DNA of 64,000 nucleotides from Vagococcus carniphilus (lineage in GTDB: Bacteria > Bacillota > Bacilli > Lactobacillales > Vagococcaceae). Made by a program: the position numbers and the translations under genes. The notes beneath the pieces are model-generated. The model worked only from the letters and a program-made list of their open reading frames with translations. It was not told the origin of the DNA and ran no database searches. The stretch is taken from the NCBI RefSeq assembly GCF_014397115.1, contig NZ_CP060720.1:264001-328000 (forward strand). Direction: 5' to 3'. Within the stretch, counting starts at the first letter, position 1. Each line of letters starts with the position of its first letter. This document shows positions 9,246-17,241 of the stretch, piece by piece.

Positions 9246-9318
9246 TATTCTTCTTGCTCACTTAGTTATTTTATGGGATGCTGGAGGAGAATAGAAAAAA
9301 GTATGAGGTAAGAAATCA

Positions 9319-9726
9319 ATGAAAAAAGAAATAGATGTTGTGGGAGCTATCATCATTAAAGATAAAAAAATCCTTTGCTGTCAAAGAGGTCCAGGGAGAG
9401 CTTTAGCTAATCTGTGGGAATTTCCAGGTGGGAAAATTGAAGAAAATGAAACTAAAGTTCAAGCGCTTAAAAGAGAGCTAAGAGAAGAATTAAAAATTAC
9501 TGTTTCAATGGTGGAGGAAACATTTGATTTTACGCGTTATGAATATGATTTTGGTTTTGTTAATTTAACTACTTTTATTTGTTATTTGGAATCAGGAGAG
9601 CCACAATTAACAGAGCATTTGCAAGTTAAGTGGTTATCACCACAAGAATTAGATTCATTAGAGTGGGCTCCAGCAGATATTCCAACAGTTGAGAAATTAA
9701 AGGTAACGGAAATAGGAGAAGAGTAA
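9319..9726 (+). CDS. Nudix hydrolase, (deoxy)nucleoside triphosphate pyrophosphohydrolase (MutT/NUDT1-like)
   Basis: 135 residues with an intact Nudix box GGKIEENETKVQALKRELRE followed by ELKI, matching GX5EX7REUXEEXGU apart from the last glycine position. It begins with EIDVVGAIIIKDKKILCCQR and a FPGG loop as in MutT/CTP pyrophosphohydrolase-type sanitation enzymes, which hydrolyse damaged or non-canonical NTPs. The stop is one base before the ATG of the helicase gene (9728), so the two are translated as a tight operon. This pairing suggests that nucleotide cleavage and helicase activity serve one process, possibly DNA repair or defence; that is inference. Confidence 0.9.
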   Translation: MKKEIDVVGAIIIKDKKILCCQRGPGRALANLWEFPGGKIEENETKVQALKRELREELKITVSMVEETFDFTRYEYDFGFVNLTTFICYLESGEPQLTEHLQVKWLSPQELDSLEWAPADIPTVEKLKVTEIGEE

Positions 9727-9727
9727 A

Positions 9728-12607
9728 ATGGATGTATTAGAAAAGGCATTGAAACGTGCTTTTATTAATAAAGATGAATCAAGCGAAACATTGAATCCAA
9801 AATTTATTGTAAATAATCCTGAGAAAAACGATTATTTACTAACGACTTTACAAAATGATTTTAGGCAATGTCGTACTTTTTTTATTTCAGTTGCCTTTAT
9901 TACTCAAAGTGGGTTGAATGCTATTAAGGCTCAACTTGCTGATTTAGATAAGGCCGGAATTTCTGGTAAAATTCTAACGTCAACTTATCTTGGGTTTAAT
10001 AATCCAGATGTCTTTAATTCTTTGTTACAAATTCCAAATGTGGAAGTCAGAATCTCTGAGAAACTAGGGTTTCATTCAAAAGGCTATTTATTTGATATGG
10101 GTGAATATCAGAGTTTTATTATTGGTAGTTCTAATTTAACGATGGCTGCTTTGAAGCAAAACTACGAATGGAATGTGAAGTTGACGTCATATGATAATGG
10201 TGAAATGATTTCGACTATTCAAGAGCATCTACTAAGTGAATGGCAAGAAGCAAAGCCTTTAACGATTGAATGGATTGATACATTTAAGAAATCTTATCAA
10301 CCAATTGTAACAAGTCGAATGCTAAAAGAAACGCCTGAGATGATTGTGGAGAGTGACGCTCTTTATATTACGCCTAACAAAATGCAACGATTGGCGTTAG
10401 ATAGCCTGGTTGCATTAAGGGAAACAAAGGCTAAAAAAGGCTTAGTTGTTTCAGCTACAGGAACAGGGAAAACCTATCTAGCTGCGTTAGATGTCTTAGC
10501 TTTTAAACCGAAGCGAATGTTGTTTATCGTCCATAGAGAGCAGATTCTAACTAAAGCTATGGAGTCGTTTAAAAAAATAATTGGTGGTCCAGAGAATGAT
10601 TATGGCATTTTATCAGGAAGCACTAAAAATTTAGAAGCCAAGTATTTATTTGCTACGAATATAATGGTAGCAAAAGACGACTATCAGGAATTACTTGGAA
10701 AAGAAGCCTTTGATTATATCTTAATTGATGAAGTTCATAAAGCTGGTTCTGAGACTTATCGAAAGATTATTGATTTCTTTGAACCGGAATTTTTACTTGG
10801 AATGACTGCAACACCAGAAAGAACAGACGGTTTTAATATTTTTGAATTATTTGATTATAATGTTGCTTATGAAATTAGATTACAAGAAGCTTTAGAGGAA
10901 GATTTACTCTGTCCGTTTCATTATTTCGGTGTGACCGATTATGAAAAAGAAGGTCTATTGATAAATGAAACGACAGATTTAAAATACTTGGCGACGCAAG
11001 AAAGAGTCAACTTTTTGATTAATAAAATTAAGTATTATGGTTGCTCTGGAAATGACGCGAAGGGATTAGTTTTTTGTAGTCGTAAAGAAGAGGCTAAAGA
11101 ATTGTCTAGACTCTTTAATGAACGAGGGATACCTAGTAGTTATTTATCAGGTGATCATTCATCCGATTTTAGAGAATCAGAAGTTGAGCGGTTAGAAAAT
11201 GGCGATATTCATTATATTTTTACGATTGATATCTTTAACGAAGGAATTGATATTCCAAAAGTAAATCAGATTATTATGCTGCGAAATACTGAATCAAGTA
11301 TTATCTTTATCCAACAATTAGGTCGTGGATTGAGAAAAGATGAATCAAAAGAATTTGTGACAGTTATTGATTTTATTGGTAATTATAAAAATAATTATAT
11401 GATACCAATGGCTTTATCAGGAGATCATTCAAGAAATAAAAACAATCTACGAAGAGATACCATTGATGCAACCTATATTTCAGGTCTATCAGCAATTAAT
11501 TTTGAGGAAATTGCTAAAGATCGTATTTTTACGTCTATTGATCAAGTAAAAATGGATTCGATGGCAGAACTCAAGAAAAGTTTTATAACATTAAAAAATC
11601 GATTGAACCGTATTCCTTATCTATTAGATTTTGAAAAATTTGGTAGTGTAGATCCTTTGGTTATTATTGGTAAAGAGAAAATTTACTATCAATTTTTAGC
11701 TAAATTAGGGGAGACAGAAGGAACTATTAGTGAAGCTGAGATGTTAGCATTAAAATTTGTCTCAATTGAATTTTTATCAGGTTTACGTCCTCACGAATTG
11801 TTGGTATTAAACTTCTTTTTTGAAACAAAGGAAGTTTCAATTACTTTAGAAGAAGTAAAACAATTATTTTTAAATTTAGATGTGCCATATACAGAAGATA
11901 TCTTTGAATCTATGCTAAAAGTACTAGACTTATCTTTTTATGAAACTGTAACAAGAAGAGGATATCAAGCATCTCAATTATTTGAAGTGACTGATACAAA
12001 GATTGAAGCGACAGAACAATTACAACAATTTTGGCAAAATCCTTATTTTAATAAATTGATGATTGATGTCATTCAAACGGGTCTAGAGAAAACCAAACAG
12101 TATGAGGTAACTGAACCTTTAGGCTTATATAAAAAGTATCGTCGTAAAGATGTGTTACGTCTATTGAATATGGATTTCAAACAAAACGAGCAAGGTATTG
12201 GTGGCTATACATTTAGTAACAATCATTTTGCTATTTTTGTTACCTTAGACAAAGGAAAAGATTTCAATGCTTCTTTAATTGCTTATGAAGATGAATTCTT
12301 GAATGAAAGCACCTTTAGATGGTTTACTAAATCACCTAGAACGATTGATTCGCCTGAAGTCCAGGTGTTAAAAAATCCAGAAAACTGGAAAATTCATCTA
12401 TTTATCAAGCGAAAATATAATAAAAAAGATAATGAAACAGATTTTTATTATATGGGGGAAATGTCGCCTATTCAGAAAACCATTGAGCAAAAACAGAAAC
12501 CCACAAATGATGGGAAATATAAGAATATTGTTGAAATGGATTTTTCTTTAGTTACACCAGTTGAATCTAATATGTATGAGTTTTTAACAAAAGTTATTGA
12601 AGAATAA
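9728..12607 (+). CDS. PLD-nuclease/SF2 helicase fusion with DUF3427 C-terminus
   Basis: 959 residues in three parts. Residues about 20-190 are a phospholipase D-like (HKD) domain with FHSKGYLFDM near 115 and GSSN near 136. Residues about 215-560 are an SF2 helicase of the SSL2/RAD25-like type: SATGTGKT (about 241), DEVH (about 334), GMTATPERTDGF (about 358) and QQLGRGLRK (about 528). The C-terminal 350 residues fit the DUF3427 region common to this architecture. Such proteins resemble helicase-nucleases of restriction or DNA-damage systems; a single HKD motif would require dimerisation for nuclease activity. It lies one base after the Nudix gene and ends just before a terminator. The biological role is not established. 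Confidence 0.9.
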   Translation: MDVLEKALKRAFINKDESSETLNPKFIVNNPEKNDYLLTTLQNDFRQCRTFFISVAFITQSGLNAIKAQLADLDKAGISGKILTSTYLGFNNPDVFNSLLQIPNVEVRISEKLGFHSKGYLFDMGEYQSFIIGSSNLTMAALKQNYEWNVKLTSYDNGEMISTIQEHLLSEWQEAKPLTIEWIDTFKKSYQPIVTSRMLKETPEMIVESDALYITPNKMQRLALDSLVALRETKAKKGLVVSATGTGKTYLAALDVLAFKPKRMLFIVHREQILTKAMESFKKIIGGPENDYGILSGSTKNLEAKYLFATNIMVAKDDYQELLGKEAFDYILIDEVHKAGSETYRKIIDFFEPEFLLGMTATPERTDGFNIFELFDYNVAYEIRLQEALEEDLLCPFHYFGVTDYEKEGLLINETTDLKYLATQERVNFLINKIKYYGCSGNDAKGLVFCSRKEEAKELSRLFNERGIPSSYLSGDHSSDFRESEVERLENGDIHYIFTIDIFNEGIDIPKVNQIIMLRNTESSIIFIQQLGRGLRKDESKEFVTVIDFIGNYKNNYMIPMALSGDHSRNKNNLRRDTIDATYISGLSAINFEEIAKDRIFTSIDQVKMDSMAELKKSFITLKNRLNRIPYLLDFEKFGSVDPLVIIGKEKIYYQFLAKLGETEGTISEAEMLALKFVSIEFLSGLRPHELLVLNFFFETKEVSITLEEVKQLFLNLDVPYTEDIFESMLKVLDLSFYETVTRRGYQASQLFEVTDTKIEATEQLQQFWQNPYFNKLMIDVIQTGLEKTKQYEVTEPLGLYKKYRRKDVLRLLNMDFKQNEQGIGGYTFSNNHFAIFVTLDKGKDFNASLIAYEDEFLNESTFRWFTKSPRTIDSPEVQVLKNPENWKIHLFIKRKYNKKDNETDFYYMGEMSPIQKTIEQKQKPTNDGKYKNIVEMDFSLVTPVESNMYEFLTKVIEE

Positions 12608-12618
12608 GTCCTTGAAAA

Positions 12619-12647
12619 AGCATCCTTTTTAATAGGGATGCTTTTTA
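12619..12647 (+). terminator. Intrinsic terminator (copy 2 of a repeated pair)
   Basis: AGCATCC (12619-12625) pairs with GGATGCT (12636-12642), then T5. It differs from copy 1 at 9215-9245 mainly by the length of two T runs. Confidence 0.85.
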
Positions 12648-12719
12648 TATTGTAAACATCCCAATAATAGATTAAAGTTGTCATAATCAAAGAAAGCTAA
12701 ATCAATGAGGAGGAATTAA

Positions 12720-13199
12720 ATGATTGGAATAAGTGCTTGTCTAGGAGGTATTGCTTGTCGATATGATGGCAAAAGTCAAAGTAGAGATGAATTGGTTGAA
12801 CTTGTCGAAAATAAAAAAGCTGAAATGATTTGTCCTGAGGTACTTGGCGGATTACCTATTCCAAGAAAACCAGCTGAAATAATTGGTGGAGATGGTTACA
12901 ATGTTTTAGAGGGAAAAGCTCGTGTGCTTGATATTGATGGTGAAGATGTAACGTCGATCTACTTAGCAGGCGCAGAGAAAGCCTATGATAACTTAAAAAG
13001 TAAAGGAATCAATGTGTTAATTGTAAAAGAGAATAGCCCATCATGTGGCAGTCAGTTTATTTATGATGGGACATTCACAGGATGTAAAATCAGTGGAATA
13101 GGTGTGGCAACTGCCTTTTTTAAGAGCAAGGGATTAAAAGTTTACTCTGATACAGAGCTAGAGGAAGTAAAAATGGACTATCCTAATTTTTTTAATTAA
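12720..13199 (+). CDS. DUF523 protein, possible [4Fe-4S] thiouracil desulfurase-like enzyme
   Basis: 159 residues matching the DUF523 family: ISACLGGIACRYDGKSQ at the N-terminus, MICPEVLGGLPIPRKPAEI in the middle and VKENSPSCGSQFIYDGTFTG towards the end. The conserved cysteines in SACLGG, ICPE and SCGS are those that bind an iron-sulfur cluster in TudS, the one DUF523 relative with a known desulfidase activity. Whether this protein acts on thiouracil is unknown. Strong AGGAGGA site before ATG 12720. It stands convergent to a Crp/Fnr gene and abuts it (stop 13199 against 13200). Confidence 0.85.
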   Translation: MIGISACLGGIACRYDGKSQSRDELVELVENKKAEMICPEVLGGLPIPRKPAEIIGGDGYNVLEGKARVLDIDGEDVTSIYLAGAEKAYDNLKSKGINVLIVKENSPSCGSQFIYDGTFTGCKISGIGVATAFFKSKGLKVYSDTELEEVKMDYPNFFN

Positions 13200-13841
13200 T
13201 TAAAAAGAATCGATGGAACGTTTTTTTAAGGCTTGTTCTTCTTTAATAAAATAACCGTCCTCTGTTTTTTCAATTAATCCATCTTCTACTAATTGTTTAA
13301 GCAGTCTTAGTAAGTGACGATAACTAAGTCCTAATGTATCAGCTACTTCTTTTAAATTATCTTGGAAATAATTTTTATAGGAACAGTTGAGTAGGTAAGA
13401 ACATAATCGCTCCTCACCAGTATATAGACTAGTAGATAAAAAATTTTCGGCACTTCGTTGTAACTTTTCTGTTAATCCTTTACCTAAGGCTTTAATGAAA
13501 GGTGTATTCTCTTTTAAATAGGACGCATTTTCTTTTAAAGGAACTAAAAGGCAAGAAAAAGGCGAGAGTGCAATAATCGTTGTGGTAGCTTTTGGTTCAT
13601 CTGTTAGAAATTCGATATCGCCAATAATACCGCTGGATAAATAATAACTAAGAATTAAATTTTTTCCATTTTTAGCAGTGGAACAGACTTTGGCTTTTCC
13701 AGAAGAGACAATTAGAAGGTTAAAATTTTCCATTCCTTCAAGAATAATTGTTTCTCGAGGATTAAAATGGACGTATTTATAGTGCTTTAACTGATTAATA
13801 TCAAGATGGTATTGGTTCAGTAATTTTTGTTCATCCAACAT
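13200..13841 (-). CDS. Crp/Fnr-family transcriptional regulator
   Basis: 213 residues: a cyclic-nucleotide-binding-like beta barrel (about 20-130, with ETIILEGMENFNLLIVSSGK) and a C-terminal helix-turn-helix (VADTLGLSYRHLLRLLKQLV, about 165-185). It lacks the N-terminal cysteine cluster of true Fnr and the full cAMP-binding signature, placing it with YeiL-like or Flp-like members whose signals are mostly unknown. It faces a small ORF divergently; the palindrome TGACATATGTCA lies 22 bases before its ATG and may be its own operator. Ribosome binding site AAGGAG lies about 8 bases before the start. Confidence 0.88.
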   Translation of the reverse strand: MLDEQKLLNQYHLDINQLKHYKYVHFNPRETIILEGMENFNLLIVSSGKAKVCSTAKNGKNLILSYYLSSGIIGDIEFLTDEPKATTTIIALSPFSCLLVPLKENASYLKENTPFIKALGKGLTEKLQRSAENFLSTSLYTGEERLCSYLLNCSYKNYFQDNLKEVADTLGLSYRHLLRLLKQLVEDGLIEKTEDGYFIKEEQALKKRSIDSF

Positions 13842-13862
13842 ATAGAATTCTCCTTAAAAGTG

Positions 13863-13874
13863 TGACATATGTCA
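13863..13874. promoter_or_regulatory. Candidate Crp/Fnr operator
   Basis: Perfect 12-base palindrome TGACATATGTCA in the short divergent region, 22 bases upstream of the Crp/Fnr ATG. The half site TGACA is close to the TGTGA/TTGAC type recognised by this superfamily. Its position downstream of any promoter for the regulator fits autorepression. Confidence 0.45.
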
Positions 13875-13875
13875 T

Positions 13876-13913
13876 CCTACCTACAAGCTATTTCATCATA
13901 GTATGTAGGTAGG
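13876..13913. repeat. 10-bp perfect inverted repeat overlapping a ribosome binding site
   Basis: CCTACCTACA (13876-13885) and TGTAGGTAGG (13904-13913) are exact inverted copies 18 bases apart. The right arm runs into the AGGAGGTG ribosome binding site of the small ORF at 13924. It may be an operator for a dimeric protein, or an RNA hairpin that hides the ribosome binding site. Confidence 0.55.
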
Positions 13914-13923
13914 AGGTGAGAAG

Positions 13924-14112
13924 ATGTTTATTTTAACGATTGAAATAATCTTATGTGTTTTAATGCTATGTCTTTTTAAAGTAAGGTTGATTAAGAAAGA
14001 AAATCAAGAGATAAGCCGCTTAATCACATACAGGCAAGTTGAAAATACTTATATAACTAATCATGCTTTAACGTTAACAAGAAATAGAATAAAAAACAAT
14101 CTAGAATGTTAG
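13924..14112 (+). CDS. Small membrane-anchored protein of unknown function
   Basis: 62 residues with one N-terminal hydrophobic helix (FILTIEIILCVLMLCLF) and a polar, basic remainder (KVRLIKKENQEISRLITYRQ). A near-perfect AGGAGGTGAG ribosome binding site sits 4-5 bases before ATG, and a terminator follows, so it looks expressed despite its size. Divergent from the Crp/Fnr gene with nested palindromes between. No family recognised. Confidence 0.55.
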   Translation: MFILTIEIILCVLMLCLFKVRLIKKENQEISRLITYRQVENTYITNHALTLTRNRIKNNLEC

Positions 14113-14126
14113 TAGAATTTTGTTTA

Positions 14127-14157
14127 GACATCTTTTCAAGAAAAGGTGTCTTTTTTT
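14127..14157 (+). terminator. Intrinsic terminator after the small ORF
   Basis: GACATCTTTT (14127-14136) pairs with AAAAGGTGTC (14141-14150), followed by T7. Confidence 0.85.
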
Positions 14158-14184
14158 GGTCGAATACAGGATAAGTCTAATCAG

Positions 14185-14270
14185 TTTACTTTTAGTAAGT
14201 AACGTATTATACTGAAATCAATCCAATCGAGATTATATTTTTTTAGGTAGTTATCTCGAATTCGAGATAA
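14185..14270 (+). promoter_or_regulatory. mhq operon promoter and MhqR-type operator
   Basis: TTTACT (14185-14190) and TATACT (14208-14213) are 17 bases apart. Downstream, TTATCTCGAATTCGAGATAA (14251-14270) is a perfect 20-base palindrome ending just before the AAGGAGG of the MarR gene. Its core agrees, as far as I recall, with the ATCTCGAATTCGAGAT type of operator described for MhqR in Bacillus subtilis and Staphylococcus aureus. Binding in the untranslated leader would block transcription when no quinone is present. Confidence 0.8.
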
Positions 14271-14289
14271 TTATAAGGAGGTCATTAAA

Positions 14290-14724
14290 ATGAATCGTAG
14301 AGAGATGGCTTTAGGCTCGTTTATTAGCTTAATGCGTGGAAGCAATAAATTTGAAAGAATTGTTAAAGAAGATGTATCTAGTTATAACCTTAATATCACT
14401 GAATTTTCAGTACTTGAGCTACTTTTTCATAAGGGACAGCAAACGACACAGGGAATTAAAGAAAAAATATTAATAGCTAGTAGTAGCACCACTTATGTGA
14501 TTGATCAGTTAGAAAAGAAAAATTATGTGACAAGACACGTATCTGAAAAAGATAAGCGAGTAACCTTTGTTCAAATTTCAGAAAAAGGCAAAATCCTTAT
14601 GGAAGATATTTTCCCACAGCATGCTGAGACAATCGAAAATTGTTTTAGTAATTTGGAAAAAGAAGAGCTAGAACAGTTATTAAAATTATTAGCAAAAGTA
14701 AATCGTCAGTTAGATAAACAATAA
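14290..14724 (+). CDS. mhqR: MarR-family repressor, MhqR-like
   Basis: 144 residues with the MarR winged-helix fold: NITEFSVLELLFHKGQQTTQ, then the recognition helix in SSSTTYVIDQLEKKNYVTRH and the wing in DKRVTFVQISEKGK. First gene of a five-gene set for quinone-type electrophiles and preceded by a perfect palindrome, so it is very likely an autoregulated repressor that releases DNA on exposure to quinones, catechols or similar compounds, as MhqR does in B. subtilis and S. aureus. The gap to the next gene is 19 bases. The symbol is by family and context. Confidence 0.85.
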   Translation: MNRREMALGSFISLMRGSNKFERIVKEDVSSYNLNITEFSVLELLFHKGQQTTQGIKEKILIASSSTTYVIDQLEKKNYVTRHVSEKDKRVTFVQISEKGKILMEDIFPQHAETIENCFSNLEKEELEQLLKLLAKVNRQLDKQ

Positions 14725-14743
14725 ATGAAAAGAGGAATTAAAA

Positions 14744-15709
14744 ATGAGAGAACAAGATAAACCATTAGGAATTCACCATGTAACAGCTATGACCAGCGAT
14801 GTTAAAAAGAATTATGATTTTTTTACTAAGATATTAGGGATGAGATTAGTTAAAAAAACAGTTAATCAGGATGATATTTATACGTATCATACTTACTACG
14901 CAGATGATACAGGCTCTCCTGGAACAACGATGACCTTTTTTGATTTTCCAAATAATCCAAAAGGGGTAAAAGGAACTAACTCGATTAGTCGAACAGGTTT
15001 CAGAGTACCAAGTGATGCTGCTATTCAGTATTATAAAAAACGTTTTGAAGAGTTTGGGGTTACTCATGAGGAAATTAAAGAAGAGTTTGGCCGAAACGTA
15101 TTATCTTTTTGGGATGAGGACGAACAAGCTTATCAATTAATTTCAGATGAAACGAATAAGGGCGTAGCGGCAGGAACACCTTGGAAAAAGGGGCCTGTAC
15201 CAGAAGAGTTTGCTATTTACGGATTAGGAACTGTTGAAATTAGTGTGAGTTACTTGGATCAGTTGAAAACTTTAATGGAGACGATTTTTTCATTTAAAGA
15301 AATTAAGCATGAAGGAAATCGTTACCTGATGGAGGTTGGAGAAGGCGGAAACGGAGCTCAAATTATTTTAGTCGATAATGAAGAAGACAGAGATGCTGCT
15401 CAAGGTTACGGCGAAGTACATCATTTAGCTTTTAGATTGAAGAGTAGTGATTCACTGAAAGTTTGGCAAGAATTATTTGAAGAGTTAGGCTTACCGAATT
15501 CAGGTTATGTTGATCGTTATTATTTTGAATCGCTTTATGTGAGACTCGGTCACATTTTAGTGGAGTTAGCAACTGATGAGCCTGGTTTTATGCAAGATGA
15601 ACCTTATGAAACTTTAGGAGAAAGTTTATCGTTAGCACCATTTCTAGAAAATAAACGTGACTATATTGAAAGTGTTATTAAACCATTTGATACAAAAATA
15701 AAGGAGTAA
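14744..15709 (+). CDS. Ring-cleaving dioxygenase, MhqE/MhqO-like (first copy)
   Basis: 321 residues with two vicinal-oxygen-chelate (glyoxalase) modules, about 1-150 and 155-320. Likely metal ligands are the His of GIHHVTAM, the His of EVHHLAFRL and the Glu of LVELATDEPGF, the set used by Fe(II) extradiol-type enzymes. In the mhq regulons these proteins are thought to open hydroquinone or catechol rings and so detoxify quinones. It follows the MarR gene by 19 bases and precedes a paralogue by 6, so all are co-transcribed. Confidence 0.88.
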   Translation: MREQDKPLGIHHVTAMTSDVKKNYDFFTKILGMRLVKKTVNQDDIYTYHTYYADDTGSPGTTMTFFDFPNNPKGVKGTNSISRTGFRVPSDAAIQYYKKRFEEFGVTHEEIKEEFGRNVLSFWDEDEQAYQLISDETNKGVAAGTPWKKGPVPEEFAIYGLGTVEISVSYLDQLKTLMETIFSFKEIKHEGNRYLMEVGEGGNGAQIILVDNEEDRDAAQGYGEVHHLAFRLKSSDSLKVWQELFEELGLPNSGYVDRYYFESLYVRLGHILVELATDEPGFMQDEPYETLGESLSLAPFLENKRDYIESVIKPFDTKIKE

Positions 15710-15715
15710 TGCCTT

Positions 15716-16633
15716 ATGGAAGCAATTAAAAAAATTCATCATATCTCAGCTATTGTAGGAGATCCTAGAGAAAATATTTCGTTTTACGAAGGCGTATTAA
15801 AGTTACGTTTAGTGAAGCAAACCGTTAATTTTGATGACCCAGAAACGTATCATCTTTATTTTGGCAATGATTTAGCAGAGCCAGGAACTTTGATTACCTT
15901 TTTCCCGTGGACAACAGCAAGTCGTGGTCGAGTAGGTAGTGGGCAAGTTGGCCGTATCGCTTTTCGAGTTCCTAAGGGAAGTTTAGGGTATTGGAATGAA
16001 CGACTAACTTCTTTTAATATCGAGTTTCAAGTGACACAATTATTCTTGAAACCAACGATTGAATTTTTTGATCCTCATGGTTTATCTCTTGCCTTAGTTG
16101 AAGGGGATGACGTTGGAAAAGATGAGAAAATTCTTGGATTTCATGGCGCCACTTTATTATCCAGCTCACCTAAACAAACCGTTAAAACCTTGATGGATGA
16201 CTTAGGTTTAATTCAATTAAGTGAGACGGAAGAAACCTATCATTTAGAAACAGTAGGTGAAGAAAAGCACCACTTAATTGTCCCTAAAGAACGTTTAGCT
16301 AGAGGGCGTTTCGGTGTTGGAACGGTTCATCACATTGCTTGGTCTGTTCCAGATGATACGAGCCATCGTCAATGGCAAGATTATTTGTATGAAGAAAAGT
16401 ACAACGTAACAGAAATTAAAGATAGGCAATATTTTAACGCTATCTATTTTATTGAAAAAGGCAATATTGTTTTTGAAATGGCTACAGATGGCCCGGGTTT
16501 TACGATTAATGAATCCTTAGAGCATTTAGGAGAAACCTTAATGCTACCACCTCAATTTGAATCATTGCGTCCACAGTTGGAAAGTCATTTACCATCTCTT
16601 AGTGAAAGAGGGAAGACAAATGGTATCGATTAG
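15716..16633 (+). CDS. Ring-cleaving dioxygenase, MhqE/MhqO-like (second copy)
   Basis: 305 residues, clearly a paralogue of the preceding protein: IHHISAIVGDP at the N-terminus, RLVKQTVNFDDPETYHLYF (the first copy has a similar segment), TVHHIAWSVPD and VFEMATDGPGF. The metal-binding His/His/Glu set is again present. Divergence between the two copies suggests different ring substrates rather than a recent duplication. Its last 14 bases overlap the start of the flavin reductase gene (16620), so translation is probably coupled. Confidence 0.88.
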   Translation: MEAIKKIHHISAIVGDPRENISFYEGVLKLRLVKQTVNFDDPETYHLYFGNDLAEPGTLITFFPWTTASRGRVGSGQVGRIAFRVPKGSLGYWNERLTSFNIEFQVTQLFLKPTIEFFDPHGLSLALVEGDDVGKDEKILGFHGATLLSSSPKQTVKTLMDDLGLIQLSETEETYHLETVGEEKHHLIVPKERLARGRFGVGTVHHIAWSVPDDTSHRQWQDYLYEEKYNVTEIKDRQYFNAIYFIEKGNIVFEMATDGPGFTINESLEHLGETLMLPPQFESLRPQLESHLPSLSERGKTNGID

Positions 16634-17228
16634 ACCGGAAGAGTTAAGTGAGCGAGATAATTATAAGTTTTTAATTGGTTCCATTATTCCAAGACCTGTA
16701 GCTGTCGTAACAAGTATATCTGAAGAGACTATTGTTAATATTGCTCCTTTTAGCTATTTTAATATTGTGACATCAAATCCTCCGATTGTTTCACTGGCTA
16801 TTCAGAGAAAATCAGGTGAGATGAAAGATACAGCTAGAAATATAGTAACTAAAAAAGAAGCAGTCATTCATATCGCAGATGAAACTTCTTTAGAAGATAT
16901 TAATCAAACGGCTGCTAATTTGAAGGCAACTGAAAGTGAGCTTTCCTTAACTAATTTTACTTTAGGAAATTCAGAGGAAGTCAGTGTGCCATTGATTGAA
17001 GAATTAAAAATCAAAATGGAAGTCGAATTATATCAACATGTGCCAATTAAAAGTGACCAAGAAGTCAATGCGGATTTACTATTACTTAAAATAAAAAAAT
17101 ATCATATTGTTGATGAGTTGTATCATGAAGGACGGATAGATCCAGACTTGTTAAATCCTGTTAGTCGTTTGGCAGGAAATGACTATGCAACTTTAGGAGA
17201 AAAAAGAACAATAAAAAGACCAGATTAA
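16620..17228 (+). CDS. Flavin reductase-like FMN-binding protein
   Basis: 202 residues starting RPEELSERDNYKFLIGSIIP, followed by RPVAVVTS and the PFSYFNIVTSNPPIVSLAIQ segment typical of the flavin reductase-like (split beta-barrel) family that binds FMN and supplies reduced flavin. The open frame extends to an ATG at 16557, but ATG 16620 has a GAAAGAGGGA site at the right distance and matches the family N-terminus. Overlap with the previous stop is 14 bases. In this operon it may reduce quinones or supply FMNH2; a partner is not visible. Confidence 0.85.
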   Translation: MVSIRPEELSERDNYKFLIGSIIPRPVAVVTSISEETIVNIAPFSYFNIVTSNPPIVSLAIQRKSGEMKDTARNIVTKKEAVIHIADETSLEDINQTAANLKATESELSLTNFTLGNSEEVSVPLIEELKIKMEVELYQHVPIKSDQEVNADLLLLKIKKYHIVDELYHEGRIDPDLLNPVSRLAGNDYATLGEKRTIKRPD

Positions 17229-17241
17229 GGGAGGGAAATCA

